Positions 17,725 to 27,059 of a stretch of DNA of 64,000 nt are shown here, one piece after another. The notes below the pieces were generated by a model. It made no database searches. It had not been told where the DNA came from and saw only the letters and a list, made by a program, of their open reading frames with translations. The DNA is from Clostridium isatidis (lineage in GTDB: Bacteria; Bacillota; Clostridia; Clostridiales; Clostridiaceae): the NCBI RefSeq assembly GCF_002285495.1, contig NZ_CP016786.1, positions 2,060,001-2,124,000 of the forward strand, written 5' to 3'. Numbering within the stretch: the first letter of the stretch is position 1; every line of letters starts with the position of its first letter. The position numbers were made by a program, and so were the translations under genes.

Positions 17725-18361
17725 ATCTGTCTTTAATTAAATCTTTTACTTTCATTAATCTAGTTAAGTTTGATCTTTCATTCTCATCAAGCTTCATTCT
17801 AATATACCTAATAGTTTCTTCTAAAGAAGGAATTGTCATATATTCTAAAGCATTTACCCTTCTTCTTGTTTTTTCTATTTCATCAGACATTAATTGAGTT
17901 GACTTTTCTACTTCTGCCAGTTCTAAAAGTTTTGGTAAGATATTATATAATTTTGCTATAGAATCATCTAGTTCAGATGATGTATTTGCAAAACCATATG
18001 GATAAATGCTTCCTTCCTCATCTTCAAGCTGCCTCTTAAAAGTCATTTTAGGAACATTAACACTCATTATGTTCTTTCTTTCAACTTCAACTGATATGCT
18101 TTCCTTTGGATAAACAATTGCTTCTTCTAGAAATTCTGAGCTCATTACTGCTCTAGCCATAACAAAATTTTTAAGGGAGGCTTGAAGCTCTGCTTCTACC
18201 TCTTTCCTTAATTCATTGTTATACTTTATAAGATTTATAAACTGCCTCATAAGCTCATCTTGCTTATCTTTTAACAGCTTATGCCCTCTTTTGGCAGTTG
18301 CCAGTCTCTTCTTTAAACCAGACAACTCCATTCTATTGGGATTGACGTTTAATCTAGCCAT
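17723..18361 (-). CDS. atpD: A/V-type ATP synthase subunit D (central stalk)
   Basis: 212 residues, long helical hairpin protein that forms the rotor shaft. N-terminus MARLNVNPNRMELSGLKKRL and the C-terminal RRRVNALEYMTIPSLEETIRYI are hallmark subunit D segments. It starts 2 bases past the subunit B stop. It is the last gene of the nine-gene operon; the Enterococcus hirae operon continues with ntpH and ntpJ (K+ transport), which are absent here. Confidence 0.96.
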   Translation of the reverse strand: MARLNVNPNRMELSGLKKRLATAKRGHKLLKDKQDELMRQFINLIKYNNELRKEVEAELQASLKNFVMARAVMSSEFLEEAIVYPKESISVEVERKNIMSVNVPKMTFKRQLEDEEGSIYPYGFANTSSELDDSIAKLYNILPKLLELAEVEKSTQLMSDEIEKTRRRVNALEYMTIPSLEETIRYIRMKLDENERSNLTRLMKVKDLIKDR

Positions 18362-18363
18362 GA

Positions 18364-19746
18364 TTATTCATCATCTCCCTTTGGTATATACTTATCAAGA
18401 TACTCGTCTCTAATTCTCTTAAGTTCTGTTCTTGGAAGTATTTTTAATAATTTCCATCCTAATTCTAATGTTTCTTCAATACTTCTGTTTGCATTAAAGC
18501 CTTGATTTACATATTCTTCTTCAAAGGCTTCAGCAAATTTTGCATATAGTTTATCAACATCAGATAAAGCTGACTCACCTAAGATTGCTGACAATTCCCT
18601 TGCCTGCTTACCTTGTGCATAAGCAGAAAATAATTGATTCATTGTATCAGCATGATCTTCTCTAGTTTTACCTTTTCCAATTCCCTTATCCTTTAATCTT
18701 GATAAAGAAGGTAATACATCTATTGGAGGCATAATACCTTTTTTATACAACTCTCTAGAAAGTATTATTTGTCCTTCTGTAATATATCCAGTTAAGTCTG
18801 GGATTGGGTGAGTTTTATCATCTTCTGGCATTGTTAATATTGGAATTTGAGTAATTGACCCTTCTCTTCCCTTAATTCTACCAGCTCTTTCATATAAAGT
18901 TGCTAAGTCAGTATATAAGTATCCTGGATATCCTCTTCTACCAGGAACTTCTTTTCTAGCAGCTGATACTTCTCTTAAAGCTTCTGCATAGTTAGTCATA
19001 TCTGTCATAATAACTAATACATGCATACCTTTTTCAAAAGCTAAATATTCAGCTGTTGTTAAAGCCATTCTTGGTGTAGATATTCTCTCTATAGCTGGAT
19101 CTGATGCTAAATTCATAAATAATACTGAGTTATCTATAGCACCAGTTCTTGTAAATTCATCGATAAAGAATTGCGATTCTTCAAAGGTTATACCTATAGC
19201 AGCAAATACAACTGCAAATTGTGCATCAGAATTTAAAACTGTTGCCTGTCTTGCAATTTGTGCTGCTAATTGAGCATGAGGAAGTCCTGAGCCTGAGAAT
19301 ACAGGCAGCTTTTGTCCTCTAACTAATGTATTTAAACCATCTATTGCAGAAACACCTGTTTGAATAAATTCTGATGGATAATTTCTAGATACGGGATTTA
19401 TTGGTTCTCCATTTATATCTAATCTTTTTTCAGGTATTATATTTGGACCTCCATCAATAGGATTACCAAGACCATCAAAGACTCTTCCTAGCATATCTAT
19501 TGAAACTCCGATATCTTGTGGTCTTCCTAAGAATCTTGCCTTAGTACCTTTTAAGTTAATTCCAGTTGAACCTTCAAATAATTGTACCATTGCTCTAGAA
19601 CCATTTACTTCTAGAACCTTTCCTCTTCTTCTTTCTCCATTTTGAAGTTCAACTTCTACCAGTTCATCATATTTAACACCTTCAACGCCTTCAACAATCA
19701 TCAAAGGGCCAACAACTTCTTTAACTGTTTTGTACTCCTTAAGCAT
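18364..19746 (-). CDS. atpB: A/V-type ATP synthase subunit B (regulatory nucleotide-binding)
   Basis: 460 residues. It alternates with subunit A in the hexameric head. It lacks a P-loop (SGSGLPHAQLAAQ replaces it at about 157-169), as expected for subunit B, while GRRGYPGYLYTDLATLYERAGR matches the family. The ATG at 19744-19746 overlaps the 3' end of subunit A by 8 bases, consistent with coupled translation. Confidence 0.97.
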   Translation of the reverse strand: MLKEYKTVKEVVGPLMIVEGVEGVKYDELVEVELQNGERRRGKVLEVNGSRAMVQLFEGSTGINLKGTKARFLGRPQDIGVSIDMLGRVFDGLGNPIDGGPNIIPEKRLDINGEPINPVSRNYPSEFIQTGVSAIDGLNTLVRGQKLPVFSGSGLPHAQLAAQIARQATVLNSDAQFAVVFAAIGITFEESQFFIDEFTRTGAIDNSVLFMNLASDPAIERISTPRMALTTAEYLAFEKGMHVLVIMTDMTNYAEALREVSAARKEVPGRRGYPGYLYTDLATLYERAGRIKGREGSITQIPILTMPEDDKTHPIPDLTGYITEGQIILSRELYKKGIMPPIDVLPSLSRLKDKGIGKGKTREDHADTMNQLFSAYAQGKQARELSAILGESALSDVDKLYAKFAEAFEEEYVNQGFNANRSIEETLELGWKLLKILPRTELKRIRDEYLDKYIPKGDDE

Positions 19747-21520
19747 TTAGAACCCCTCCCTTCTCTTTAATTAATTCATCTATTGTAGCTGTAACTTCTG
19801 CTGCAATGCCATCTATCTTGCTTAGTTCACCTTCTGTAATATATTTACTTCTTGCTATTTTATCTCTTAATTCTGCTAAATTTAGAATTTCATTTATATA
19901 TACGCCTGCTTCTAAAGCCTTTTCTGCTTCTTTTCTAAAGAATAGTATTAATTTTAGCATCTTATATTGTTTATTAAGTGAAGTATATGTATCTACTTCA
20001 TGGAATGCATTTTGTTGAAGATAGTCTTCTCTAATTGATTTGGCTATTTCCAATTTTAATCTATCTTTTTCTGATAAAGCATCTATACCTACTAAGCTTA
20101 CTATTTCTTGAAGTGATGATTCTTCTTGAAGAAGAGCCATTGCTTCTTTTCTTAAAGCAGACCAATCTTCTGCTACTTCTTTGTTCATCCAATTATCTAC
20201 TGTTTCTTCATATAAAGAGTAAGAATTTAACCAGTTAATTGATGGGAAATGTCTCTTATATGCAAGCTGTGCATCTAATCCCCAGAAAACCTTAACTATT
20301 CTTAAAGTAGCTTGAGATACTGGTTCTGATATATCTCCTCCTGGAGGTGAAACAGCCCCAATGGCTGTAATTGTTCCAATTCTTCCCTCTTTACCAAGAC
20401 ATACAGCCTTACCAGCTCTTTCATAGTAATCTGCTAATCTTGAGCCTAAATAAGCAGGATAACCTTCGTCCCCTGGCATTTCTTCAAGTCTTCCTGACAT
20501 TTCTCTTAAAGCTTCTGCCCATCTTGAAGTTGAATCTGCCATAATTGAAACAGAGTATCCCATATCTCTAAAGTATTCAGCAATAGTTATTCCTGTATAA
20601 ATTGATGCCTCTCTTGCTGCAACCGGCATATCTGATGTATTTGCTATAAGTACAGTTCTCTTCATTAAGCTTTCGCCAGTTTTAGGATCCTTTAGTTCTG
20701 GGAATTCATTTAAAACATCTGTCATTTCGTTACCACGTTCACCGCAGCCAACATAAACAACTATTTCTGTATCTCCCCATTTAGCTACTTGGTGTTGAAC
20801 AACCGTTTTACCAGCTCCAAAAGGTCCTGGTACAGCAGCTGCTCCACCCTTTGCTACAGGGAAGAAGGTATCTATTACTCTTTGTCCTGTAACCATTGGT
20901 CCTTCTGGCTTTAACTTTCTTGCAACAGGTCTTCCCTTTCTTGCAGGCCACTTTTGCATTAAAGTTAATTCTTTATCGCCTTTTTCTGTTTCTACTATAC
21001 AAACAGTGTCTGTTACTCTGAAGTCTCCTGATTTTATTTCTTTTATAATTCCTTTTATTCCATATGGAACCATAATCTTATGTAAAACTACCGCAGTCTC
21101 TTGGACAGTACCTATAACATCTCCTGCTTCTACTTCAACACCAACTTCTAAAACAGGATTAAATGTCCATAATTTTTCTCTATTTAATGAATTAACAGCT
21201 ATCCCCTTTTTCAAGAAAGGCGAATCTGCTCTTTCTGCAAAAGCTTCTAATGGTCTTTGTATTCCATCAAACATTGATTCAATAAGACCTGGTCCCAATT
21301 CAATACTTAAAGGCTCTCCAGTTGATATTACTGGATCCCCTGGTCCTATACCAGTAGTTTGTTCGTAAACTTGGATAGAAGCCCTATCTTCTCTCATTTC
21401 AATTATTTCCCCGATAAGACCATTTTCTCCAACCTTAACCATATCGTGTATATTTGCATGTTCCATTCCTTCAGCAACTACTAAAGGACCTGAAACCTTA
21501 ATTATTCTTCCGGTCTTCAA
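19739..21520 (-). CDS. atpA: A/V-type ATP synthase subunit A (catalytic)
   Basis: 593 residues, usual length including the non-homologous insert (about 110-200). Walker A GPFGAGKT is at 232-239; the catalytic GERGNEM and the arginine-rich SRLADYYERAGK follow. The start is a TTG (21518-21520). It hydrolyses ATP or makes it, coupled to ion flow through the K ring. The gap to subunit F is 18 bases. Confidence 0.97.
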   Translation of the reverse strand: MKTGRIIKVSGPLVVAEGMEHANIHDMVKVGENGLIGEIIEMREDRASIQVYEQTTGIGPGDPVISTGEPLSIELGPGLIESMFDGIQRPLEAFAERADSPFLKKGIAVNSLNREKLWTFNPVLEVGVEVEAGDVIGTVQETAVVLHKIMVPYGIKGIIKEIKSGDFRVTDTVCIVETEKGDKELTLMQKWPARKGRPVARKLKPEGPMVTGQRVIDTFFPVAKGGAAAVPGPFGAGKTVVQHQVAKWGDTEIVVYVGCGERGNEMTDVLNEFPELKDPKTGESLMKRTVLIANTSDMPVAAREASIYTGITIAEYFRDMGYSVSIMADSTSRWAEALREMSGRLEEMPGDEGYPAYLGSRLADYYERAGKAVCLGKEGRIGTITAIGAVSPPGGDISEPVSQATLRIVKVFWGLDAQLAYKRHFPSINWLNSYSLYEETVDNWMNKEVAEDWSALRKEAMALLQEESSLQEIVSLVGIDALSEKDRLKLEIAKSIREDYLQQNAFHEVDTYTSLNKQYKMLKLILFFRKEAEKALEAGVYINEILNLAELRDKIARSKYITEGELSKIDGIAAEVTATIDELIKEKGGVLNA

Positions 21521-21538
21521 CTTGCCTAACCTACCTTC

Positions 21539-21850
21539 CTATAAAATATTAACGCCAACAGCTTTTTCCACACTATCACTAATCCTTTGTAGTCCAATAT
21601 TTAAGGTACCTTGATTACTTGGAATTAATATTACAGCTGGAAGTATTTTATCATTGTAACGACTAATTGTTTCTTCAATTTTTTCTGCAATTTGTTCTGT
21701 TACAAAAATTACTGCGTAATTGTTTTTAGCACAGTTATCAACTGCTCTTCTAGCTTCATCAGCTTCAACTACTGGGAATACATCTATTCCTATTGCCTTA
21801 AATGCTAAAATTGAATCTTTATCCCCCACAACAGCAATCTTTCTATCCAT
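21539..21850 (-). CDS. atpF: A/V-type ATP synthase subunit F (NtpG)
   Basis: About 103 residues from the ATG at 21850 (DRKIAVVGDKDSILAFKAIGIDVFPV); a GTG at 21859 is also open. The Rossmann-like fold and the sequence IFVTEQIAE are typical. It sits on the central stalk with subunit D. The start lies inside the end of the subunit C gene (overlap of 8 bases), so translation is probably coupled. Order C-F-A matches NtpC-G-A of Enterococcus hirae. Confidence 0.93.
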   Translation of the reverse strand: MDRKIAVVGDKDSILAFKAIGIDVFPVVEADEARRAVDNCAKNNYAVIFVTEQIAEKIEETISRYNDKILPAVILIPSNQGTLNIGLQRISDSVEKAVGVNIL

Positions 21851-22844
21851 ATATATCACGCAGCCTTTCCCTTAATACTTCCTCAGCAATATTATTTAGC
21901 TTGGCAACCATTATTATTCTTATAACTTTAATTTCTGTTTCCTTTGCATAGATATAGGATATTATTTTTTCTGGTCCAAAAGTAACTAATTTTGATTTTT
22001 TCATTAATTCCATAATATAATTATCGCTTAGCTTCTCTAATAAGCCTGCTGAGTTTGTTTTAATATATCCTTCAAAACCTTCTTCTATTAGATCAGAATA
22101 TATTGTAGTCTTTAGCTTACTCATAATATTTTCTGGTGTTTCATTTAATAATGAAATCAATTTATTTTTTTCAATTGCACCACCATCAAATATTACTTCT
22201 TCAGCAAAATCTCTATTCTTATTCTGTTTCTTTAGTCTAAGTAAGGTTCTAATATTAGTAGAATCTATAATAGCCTTTACTAAATTATCGATAAATTTAT
22301 AGTTTAAGCTCTTATTTATTTCTAATAATTCCTTAAACATATACTTATCAATAATTACATCTATCTTTTGTGGATCCTTAGTCTGACCAAAGGCTTCTAA
22401 AGCTTCTATTACACCTTTTCCTATATTTCCACTTAAAGTTTTATAATTATCTCCATTTATCTTGTTTTTAATTTCTTTTAGATCTAAATCCCCTAAATTT
22501 ATCAACATATGAGATAAATCTTGATTAAGAACTTTTTCCTTTAAAAGAACTTTTATATTATGATAGTCATATTTTAAACTGAAAATTTTAACTATATCTT
22601 TAACTGGAGATAACTCATATACTAAATTATATACTCTACTTAATTCTGAACTTAACATTTCTTCATAGTCTTCTGGTCTTTTGACATTTACTAAGAAATT
22701 AGCATATTCTGTATCATTCAGAATTTTTAGCACTTCCTCTGCTGAAACAGCTTCTATCATTCTCTCTATTTTAGCCTTATCAAGGAGTCTTTTTTCTAAG
22801 ACCCATATTCTTGATACAGCTTGGGTAAACTTCATTGTATCCAT
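21843..22844 (-). CDS. atpC: A/V-type ATP synthase subunit C
   Basis: 333 residues, all helical, with three similar bundles. Links the central stalk to the K ring. Motifs such as FLVNVKRPEDYEEML and IVKIFSLKYDYHNIKVLLK are family-typical. The ATG follows TTAAGGAGGGTAAGAT. 12-base gap from subunit E. Confidence 0.93.
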   Translation of the reverse strand: MDTMKFTQAVSRIWVLEKRLLDKAKIERMIEAVSAEEVLKILNDTEYANFLVNVKRPEDYEEMLSSELSRVYNLVYELSPVKDIVKIFSLKYDYHNIKVLLKEKVLNQDLSHMLINLGDLDLKEIKNKINGDNYKTLSGNIGKGVIEALEAFGQTKDPQKIDVIIDKYMFKELLEINKSLNYKFIDNLVKAIIDSTNIRTLLRLKKQNKNRDFAEEVIFDGGAIEKNKLISLLNETPENIMSKLKTTIYSDLIEEGFEGYIKTNSAGLLEKLSDNYIMELMKKSKLVTFGPEKIISYIYAKETEIKVIRIIMVAKLNNIAEEVLRERLRDIYG

Positions 22845-22856
22845 ATCTTACCCTCC

Positions 22857-23447
22857 TTAATTAAATAATACTTTCGCCACTTCATACTCCAATTCATCTC
22901 TTAATGAATCTACTAAGGCCTCAAAAGTATTATTTATCTCTATACCATTACTTTCTAAAATAAATCCACCTTTAAAGCTTCCAGCTTCAGTGCTTAGTTT
23001 TATGTTACCTTTTTCCCCTAAAGCTTGATTTAAATCATATATAAAAGTTAAATCAACTTGTTCTAATCCATCTTTATTTAATATAAGTTTTTGCTCTCCT
23101 ATTTCTCCAAGAGATAAAATTGAATTTTTAATAAATCTTAAAAAATCATCTCCCTTTATAGAGGATAATATTTCAACACTTTCTTCAAAAACCTTTTTTA
23201 TAACTTCCTGTTTTGCTGCTAATTTATCATTTCTAACTTTAAGAGTCGCAGAAGAAATAATTTTTTCTTTTCTTCTTTTAGCTTCCGCCTCTGCCTTTTT
23301 TATCATTTCCTTTTCCAGCTTTCTGGCTTCAGCAGTTTTTTTAGAAAGAATAGCTTCTTTCTCTTCATTTGCTTCTGCTAATATGACTTCCTTTCTTTCT
23401 TCAGCATCCCTAAGGATTTTTGAAGTTATATTACTAATATCTGCCAT
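22857..23447 (-). CDS. atpE: A/V-type ATP synthase subunit E (peripheral stalk)
   Basis: 196 residues. The first 90 residues form a charged helix rich in Glu, Lys and Ala; the C-terminal part is the compact E domain. It pairs with the small subunit encoded at 25908 to form the stator. RBS TGGAGAGGCGACT before the ATG. It lies between K and C as in the Enterococcus hirae order. Confidence 0.92.
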   Translation of the reverse strand: MADISNITSKILRDAEERKEVILAEANEEKEAILSKKTAEARKLEKEMIKKAEAEAKRRKEKIISSATLKVRNDKLAAKQEVIKKVFEESVEILSSIKGDDFLRFIKNSILSLGEIGEQKLILNKDGLEQVDLTFIYDLNQALGEKGNIKLSTEAGSFKGGFILESNGIEINNTFEALVDSLRDELEYEVAKVLFN

Positions 23448-23463
23448 AGTCGCCTCTCCAATC

Positions 23464-23949
23464 CTAGAATGTTTTTGTTACTAACATGAATGAAATAACG
23501 AAACCTAATAATGCATATGTTTCTACCATTGCTGATAAAATAATACCTTTTGTATTATGTTCTTCATTTTTAGCCAATATTTGAATACCTGATGCAGCAA
23601 CTCTACCTTGAGCAATACCTGACCAAAGTCCTGAAAGTCCCATTACTAAACCTGCAATCATTAAATATAAACCTTGGGCAACTCCCATATCTGCAGTAAG
23701 TTTAGTAAATATCATAAATCCAATAACGAAACCATATAAACCTTGAGTACCTGGAATTAATTGAAGAACTAATGCTTTACCAAACTTTTCTGGCTCTTCT
23801 ACAACTAAACCAGTCGCAGCCTCACCAACAGTACCAACACCCTTAGCAGAACCTATACCTGCTAAACCAACAGCTAAAGCAATTCCTATTGCTGCTAAAA
23901 ATATTCCTCCATTATTTTCTAATAAATATTGTAACCATGTCATTTCCAT
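23464..23949 (-). CDS. atpK: A/V-type ATP synthase subunit K (membrane rotor, probably Na+-binding)
   Basis: 161 residues with four membrane helices (a duplicated hairpin), the size of Enterococcus hirae NtpK. The residues that hold Na+ in that protein (Leu61, Thr64, Gln65, Gln110, Glu139) correspond here to Ile65, Thr68, Gln69, Gln114 and Glu143, all in matching motifs (PGTQGLYGF, SGIAQGRVAA, MVETYALLGF). The Leu-to-Ile change is mild because the main-chain carbonyl is used. This predicts a sodium-pumping or sodium-driven enzyme. RBS AGGAGGAATTAAAA. Confidence 0.96.
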   Translation of the reverse strand: MEMTWLQYLLENNGGIFLAAIGIALAVGLAGIGSAKGVGTVGEAATGLVVEEPEKFGKALVLQLIPGTQGLYGFVIGFMIFTKLTADMGVAQGLYLMIAGLVMGLSGLWSGIAQGRVAASGIQILAKNEEHNTKGIILSAMVETYALLGFVISFMLVTKTF

Positions 23950-23961
23950 TTTTAATTCCTC

Positions 23962-25917
23962 CTAATTTCTTCTTATTTTTACATACTTCTCTGAACTTTT
24001 AAAGGCTTTAAAAGGCTTTCCTCCGCCTTCATAGAACTTACCAAAATATTCAACGTATTGTAATCTTGCTGTATGAACATAAGCACCAAGTAATGATAAT
24101 GCAAGATTAAATATATGCATAAGGACAAATAATAAAGGTCCAAATAGTAATCCCGCTATACCTGGTACTGTATTTATTAATAGATTAAAAGCACCAGCAA
24201 TTGAGCCACCTGATAAGCCTAAAGCCATAAGCCTTGTGTAGGAAACTAAGTCTCCAATATATCCTGATATTCCATATAATGCATAAGCTCCTGATGCAAT
24301 TTGCCCAGGCTTTGTCTTTGCATCTCTACCATTAGTTAATATTATTGTTGCCATTCCAGCAAACATAGTTATCATAAAGAATGTGCCTAAGAAGTTTGGC
24401 CAATTTAACAACTTGGCTCCTGCTACTCCCCCGATTGAAACCAAAGTTACTATCCAGGAAATCGCATCATAAAAAGCTTCCTTAATTAATCCCATTTTAA
24501 TTAAAGAATAAGCCTTTATTCCAAGACCACATAAAATCTGTATAACTCCTAAAGTTAATGACAATACAATAATTGTCATAATATCATTGTTAGTATCTAT
24601 AATTTTGGTTGGAAGTACTATAAAGTCACCAAAGAAGGAACCATATATTGCTCCAACAAAAATTGTAGGAAAACTTAAATAGAAGAAAAACTTCATAAAG
24701 TTTTTCATACCTTCTTCAAGCTTAAAGAACTTTAAAGCAATAGCAGTACCTAAAAGCATAAGTAATCCATATCCTGCATCTGCAATCATTAAACCAAAGA
24801 ATATTAAGTAAAATGGTGTTAGAAGCGGTGTAGGATCAATCTCGTTATATTTAGGATAACTATACATACCAGTTACACTTTCAAAGGCTTGAACTAATTC
24901 TCCATTTTTAAGCTTAATAGGAACATCATTTATTTCATCTTCTTTAACTTCTTCAAATTCTAAATAATAATTTTCTTTAAGAACTTCATCGCAAACTTTT
25001 TTAAGTTTATCTTTATCTTCATCAGCAATCCAGCCTTGAATTGTTGATACGTTTTTAGTTCTTAAGAAATTATTTGAAGCTAAAGCTCTTTCAACTTTAT
25101 TTGCATAATAATCATAAGCTAATTGTAGAATTTTTTGATCTTCTTCATAACTAGCTAGTTCTTCTTTAACAAAAAATTTTTTTGCCTGTAACTCTTCTAT
25201 TTGATGTCTTGAATCTAAAATAAGCTTCATTGGAACATCATTATATTCGGTTTTAAATTCACTAAAACCAATTGTCCTTAAAACTTCTAGTGTTTTATCT
25301 TTGTTTTCATTATTTGTTATAATTAGAACATTAACATCATTTTGTTTTCTTGAAACAACTTCCACATAGGAAGCTTGCAGCTCATTAATTAAAGTTTCTT
25401 CATAATTCTTATCAACAGTACCTATAAAGCACTGAACTTTTGTAAGTTCTTTAATTTCTTGGAAAGAAACATCTAGGCCTTCCCAAGGCGTTAAAGCTTC
25501 AATTTCACTTTTTAACTTTTTTATTTCAGTATCTATTTTTAAAATTTTATCTTCTTGAGCTTTAATTTTATTATAGCTTTCTATCCATCTAGAATTTTCA
25601 ACTTTATTTTCTAATTCATCTAATGTTAGTTCTAATTTTCCTTCCCTTAAAGCCTTTATCATAGGCTTTTTAGGCATATATACATTTAGAAATTCTAAGG
25701 CTGATTTAGCTTTAGATAAAGCTTCCTGATACTTTGCATACTCTGAATCTATATCGTATGTTAATAAGTCCTTAAATTCCTTACTTTTATCAATTATTTT
25801 CTCATCTTGTAGATTAATTAATTGAACATTCGATAGCTTATGTAATTCTCTTATTATCTTTTTTCTATCTGATTCAAAAGCAAGCAAAGTAAATTTTTTC
25901 ATCTTTACTATTGCCAT
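23962..25917 (-). CDS. atpI: A/V-type ATP synthase subunit I (membrane stator)
   Basis: 651 residues. The N-terminal half (about 1-330) is soluble with coiled-coil parts; the C-terminal half holds seven to eight membrane helices. YPKYNEIDPTPLLTPFYLIFFGLMIADAGYGL (about 359-390) and SYTRLMALGLSGGSIAGAF (conserved arginine of the ion channel) are diagnostic. Overlaps the preceding gene by 10 bases. Confidence 0.96.
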   Translation of the reverse strand: MAIVKMKKFTLLAFESDRKKIIRELHKLSNVQLINLQDEKIIDKSKEFKDLLTYDIDSEYAKYQEALSKAKSALEFLNVYMPKKPMIKALREGKLELTLDELENKVENSRWIESYNKIKAQEDKILKIDTEIKKLKSEIEALTPWEGLDVSFQEIKELTKVQCFIGTVDKNYEETLINELQASYVEVVSRKQNDVNVLIITNNENKDKTLEVLRTIGFSEFKTEYNDVPMKLILDSRHQIEELQAKKFFVKEELASYEEDQKILQLAYDYYANKVERALASNNFLRTKNVSTIQGWIADEDKDKLKKVCDEVLKENYYLEFEEVKEDEINDVPIKLKNGELVQAFESVTGMYSYPKYNEIDPTPLLTPFYLIFFGLMIADAGYGLLMLLGTAIALKFFKLEEGMKNFMKFFFYLSFPTIFVGAIYGSFFGDFIVLPTKIIDTNNDIMTIIVLSLTLGVIQILCGLGIKAYSLIKMGLIKEAFYDAISWIVTLVSIGGVAGAKLLNWPNFLGTFFMITMFAGMATIILTNGRDAKTKPGQIASGAYALYGISGYIGDLVSYTRLMALGLSGGSIAGAFNLLINTVPGIAGLLFGPLLFVLMHIFNLALSLLGAYVHTARLQYVEYFGKFYEGGGKPFKAFKSSEKYVKIRRN

Positions 25918-26228
25918 GACTTCACTATCCTCTCAACAATTAAATTAATAGCGTCTTTTCTTTTTTCCTCAGAAATATTTTTAATTTCAACTACCTCTTC
26001 CTCACCTTTTTTAAGTAAAGGTTCAGCTATTGAATTGCCTTCATCCTCAGCTTTTTTTAGAATTTCTATTTTCTTAGAATTTGCATCATTAATGATTTTA
26101 TTATATGTTGTTTCTGCTTCTGCTTTTGCATTATTAATTATTTCTTTTGAAGCATTCATTGCTTTTTGAATAATTTCTTCTGCTTCTGCTTCTGCTTTTT
26201 TAAGTTTGCTTATTGCTTCTAATGCCAA
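25908..26228 (-). CDS. A/V-type ATP synthase peripheral-stalk subunit (G/H, NtpF-like)
   Basis: 106 residues, almost wholly helical and charged (KKAEAEAEEIIQKA, NAKAEAETTYNKII), the partner of subunit E in the stator. The start is TTG (26226-26228), preceded by AAGGTGGTGAGAAT; no better start is in frame. First gene of the operon, so its leader (26229-26460) should hold the promoter; I find only AT-rich sequence there with no clear -35/-10 pair. Confidence 0.85.
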   Translation of the reverse strand: MALEAISKLKKAEAEAEEIIQKAMNASKEIINNAKAEAETTYNKIINDANSKKIEILKKAEDEGNSIAEPLLKKGEEEVVEIKNISEEKRKDAINLIVERIVKSWQ

Positions 26229-26479
26229 ATTCTCACCACCTTTTTGTATTATAAATTAATATTTTATGTAGTATAAATTAACCTTTATATTTAATTATAC
26301 ACATTTTTATATTACTTTCAATGTTTTTAATCTTTTTTTAACACAACTATAAATTTTGCTTTATTTTATTATTTTTTTCTATCTCATACTTTTTTATGTA
26401 CTATTGAATTTATATTTTCTATTATAATATATATTTCAAAATTAATTTAAATTATTATTAATATTATTTATATAAAAAT

Positions 26480-26507
26480 AAAAAAGGTAAATACCTTTAC
26501 CTTTTTT
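26480..26507 (-). terminator. Terminator of the methyltransferase-like gene
   Basis: AAAAAAGGTAAA (26480-26491) pairs with TTTACCTTTTTT (26496-26507), loop TACC. A run of U follows on the minus strand. It lies 10 bases after the stop codon of the gene at 26518. The rest of 26229-26517 is AT-rich with no gene. Confidence 0.85.
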
Positions 26508-26517
26508 ATAATATTAT

Positions 26518-27012
26518 TTAAATTTTTACGGCCTTAATAAAATGAATATCTTCCCAAAGCTTTCTTTCTTCTATCTTATAATATTTTTGAAGCAGTCTCT
26601 CATTTAATTCTAAAGAAGATTTGGACAAAGGATTTAAATTTTTAAAATTAAATTCTTTTATCTTTCCTGAAGGAAGGACAGCCATTATCTTATTATTAAC
26701 AATTTGCTTAGGCTCCTTATTAATATCCCATATATAAATTTTCCCCCCAACTTTTAAATACTTTGTTATTTCTTCTAAAAGCTTTGCCTTGCTAAAACTA
26801 CTCCACAAACTGCTTAAATAAAAAAACATTGTACATGTATCATAATCATTTTCTATAATATTAGTCTTATTATCTGAAGCAGCATAATCCACCGCTATTT
26901 CTCCAAAGATGTCTTTTGAAATATTATATATAACTCCAAAGCTTTCCCCTACATCAATAATATTCCCTTCTAACTTTGTATCTCTTAGGTTTAATATTAA
27001 TGTTTTACTCAT
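26518..27012 (-). CDS. Degenerate class I methyltransferase-like protein
   Basis: 164 residues, short for a SAM-dependent methyltransferase. GNIIDVGESFGVIYN (about 15-30) resembles motif I with DxGxxxG, and YLKVGGKIYIWDINKEP resembles the strand 5 region. The usual acidic residue after strand 2 is hard to place. A methionine 8 codons upstream has no RBS; the ATG at 27012 follows AAAGGGAGGTAAAGTGGGG. It lies 47 bases downstream of the beta-propeller gene and probably shares its transcript. Function unknown. Confidence 0.55.
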   Translation of the reverse strand: MSKTLILNLRDTKLEGNIIDVGESFGVIYNISKDIFGEIAVDYAASDNKTNIIENDYDTCTMFFYLSSLWSSFSKAKLLEEITKYLKVGGKIYIWDINKEPKQIVNNKIMAVLPSGKIKEFNFKNLNPLSKSSLELNERLLQKYYKIEERKLWEDIHFIKAVKI

Positions 27013-27059
27013 CCCCACTTTACCTCCCTTTAACATAACTTTCGTTTATATAATTATAT

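Noticed and set aside
27013..27036. Upstream ATG of the methyltransferase-like gene
   Set aside because: No Shine-Dalgarno sequence before it; the inner ATG has GGGAGG at good distance.
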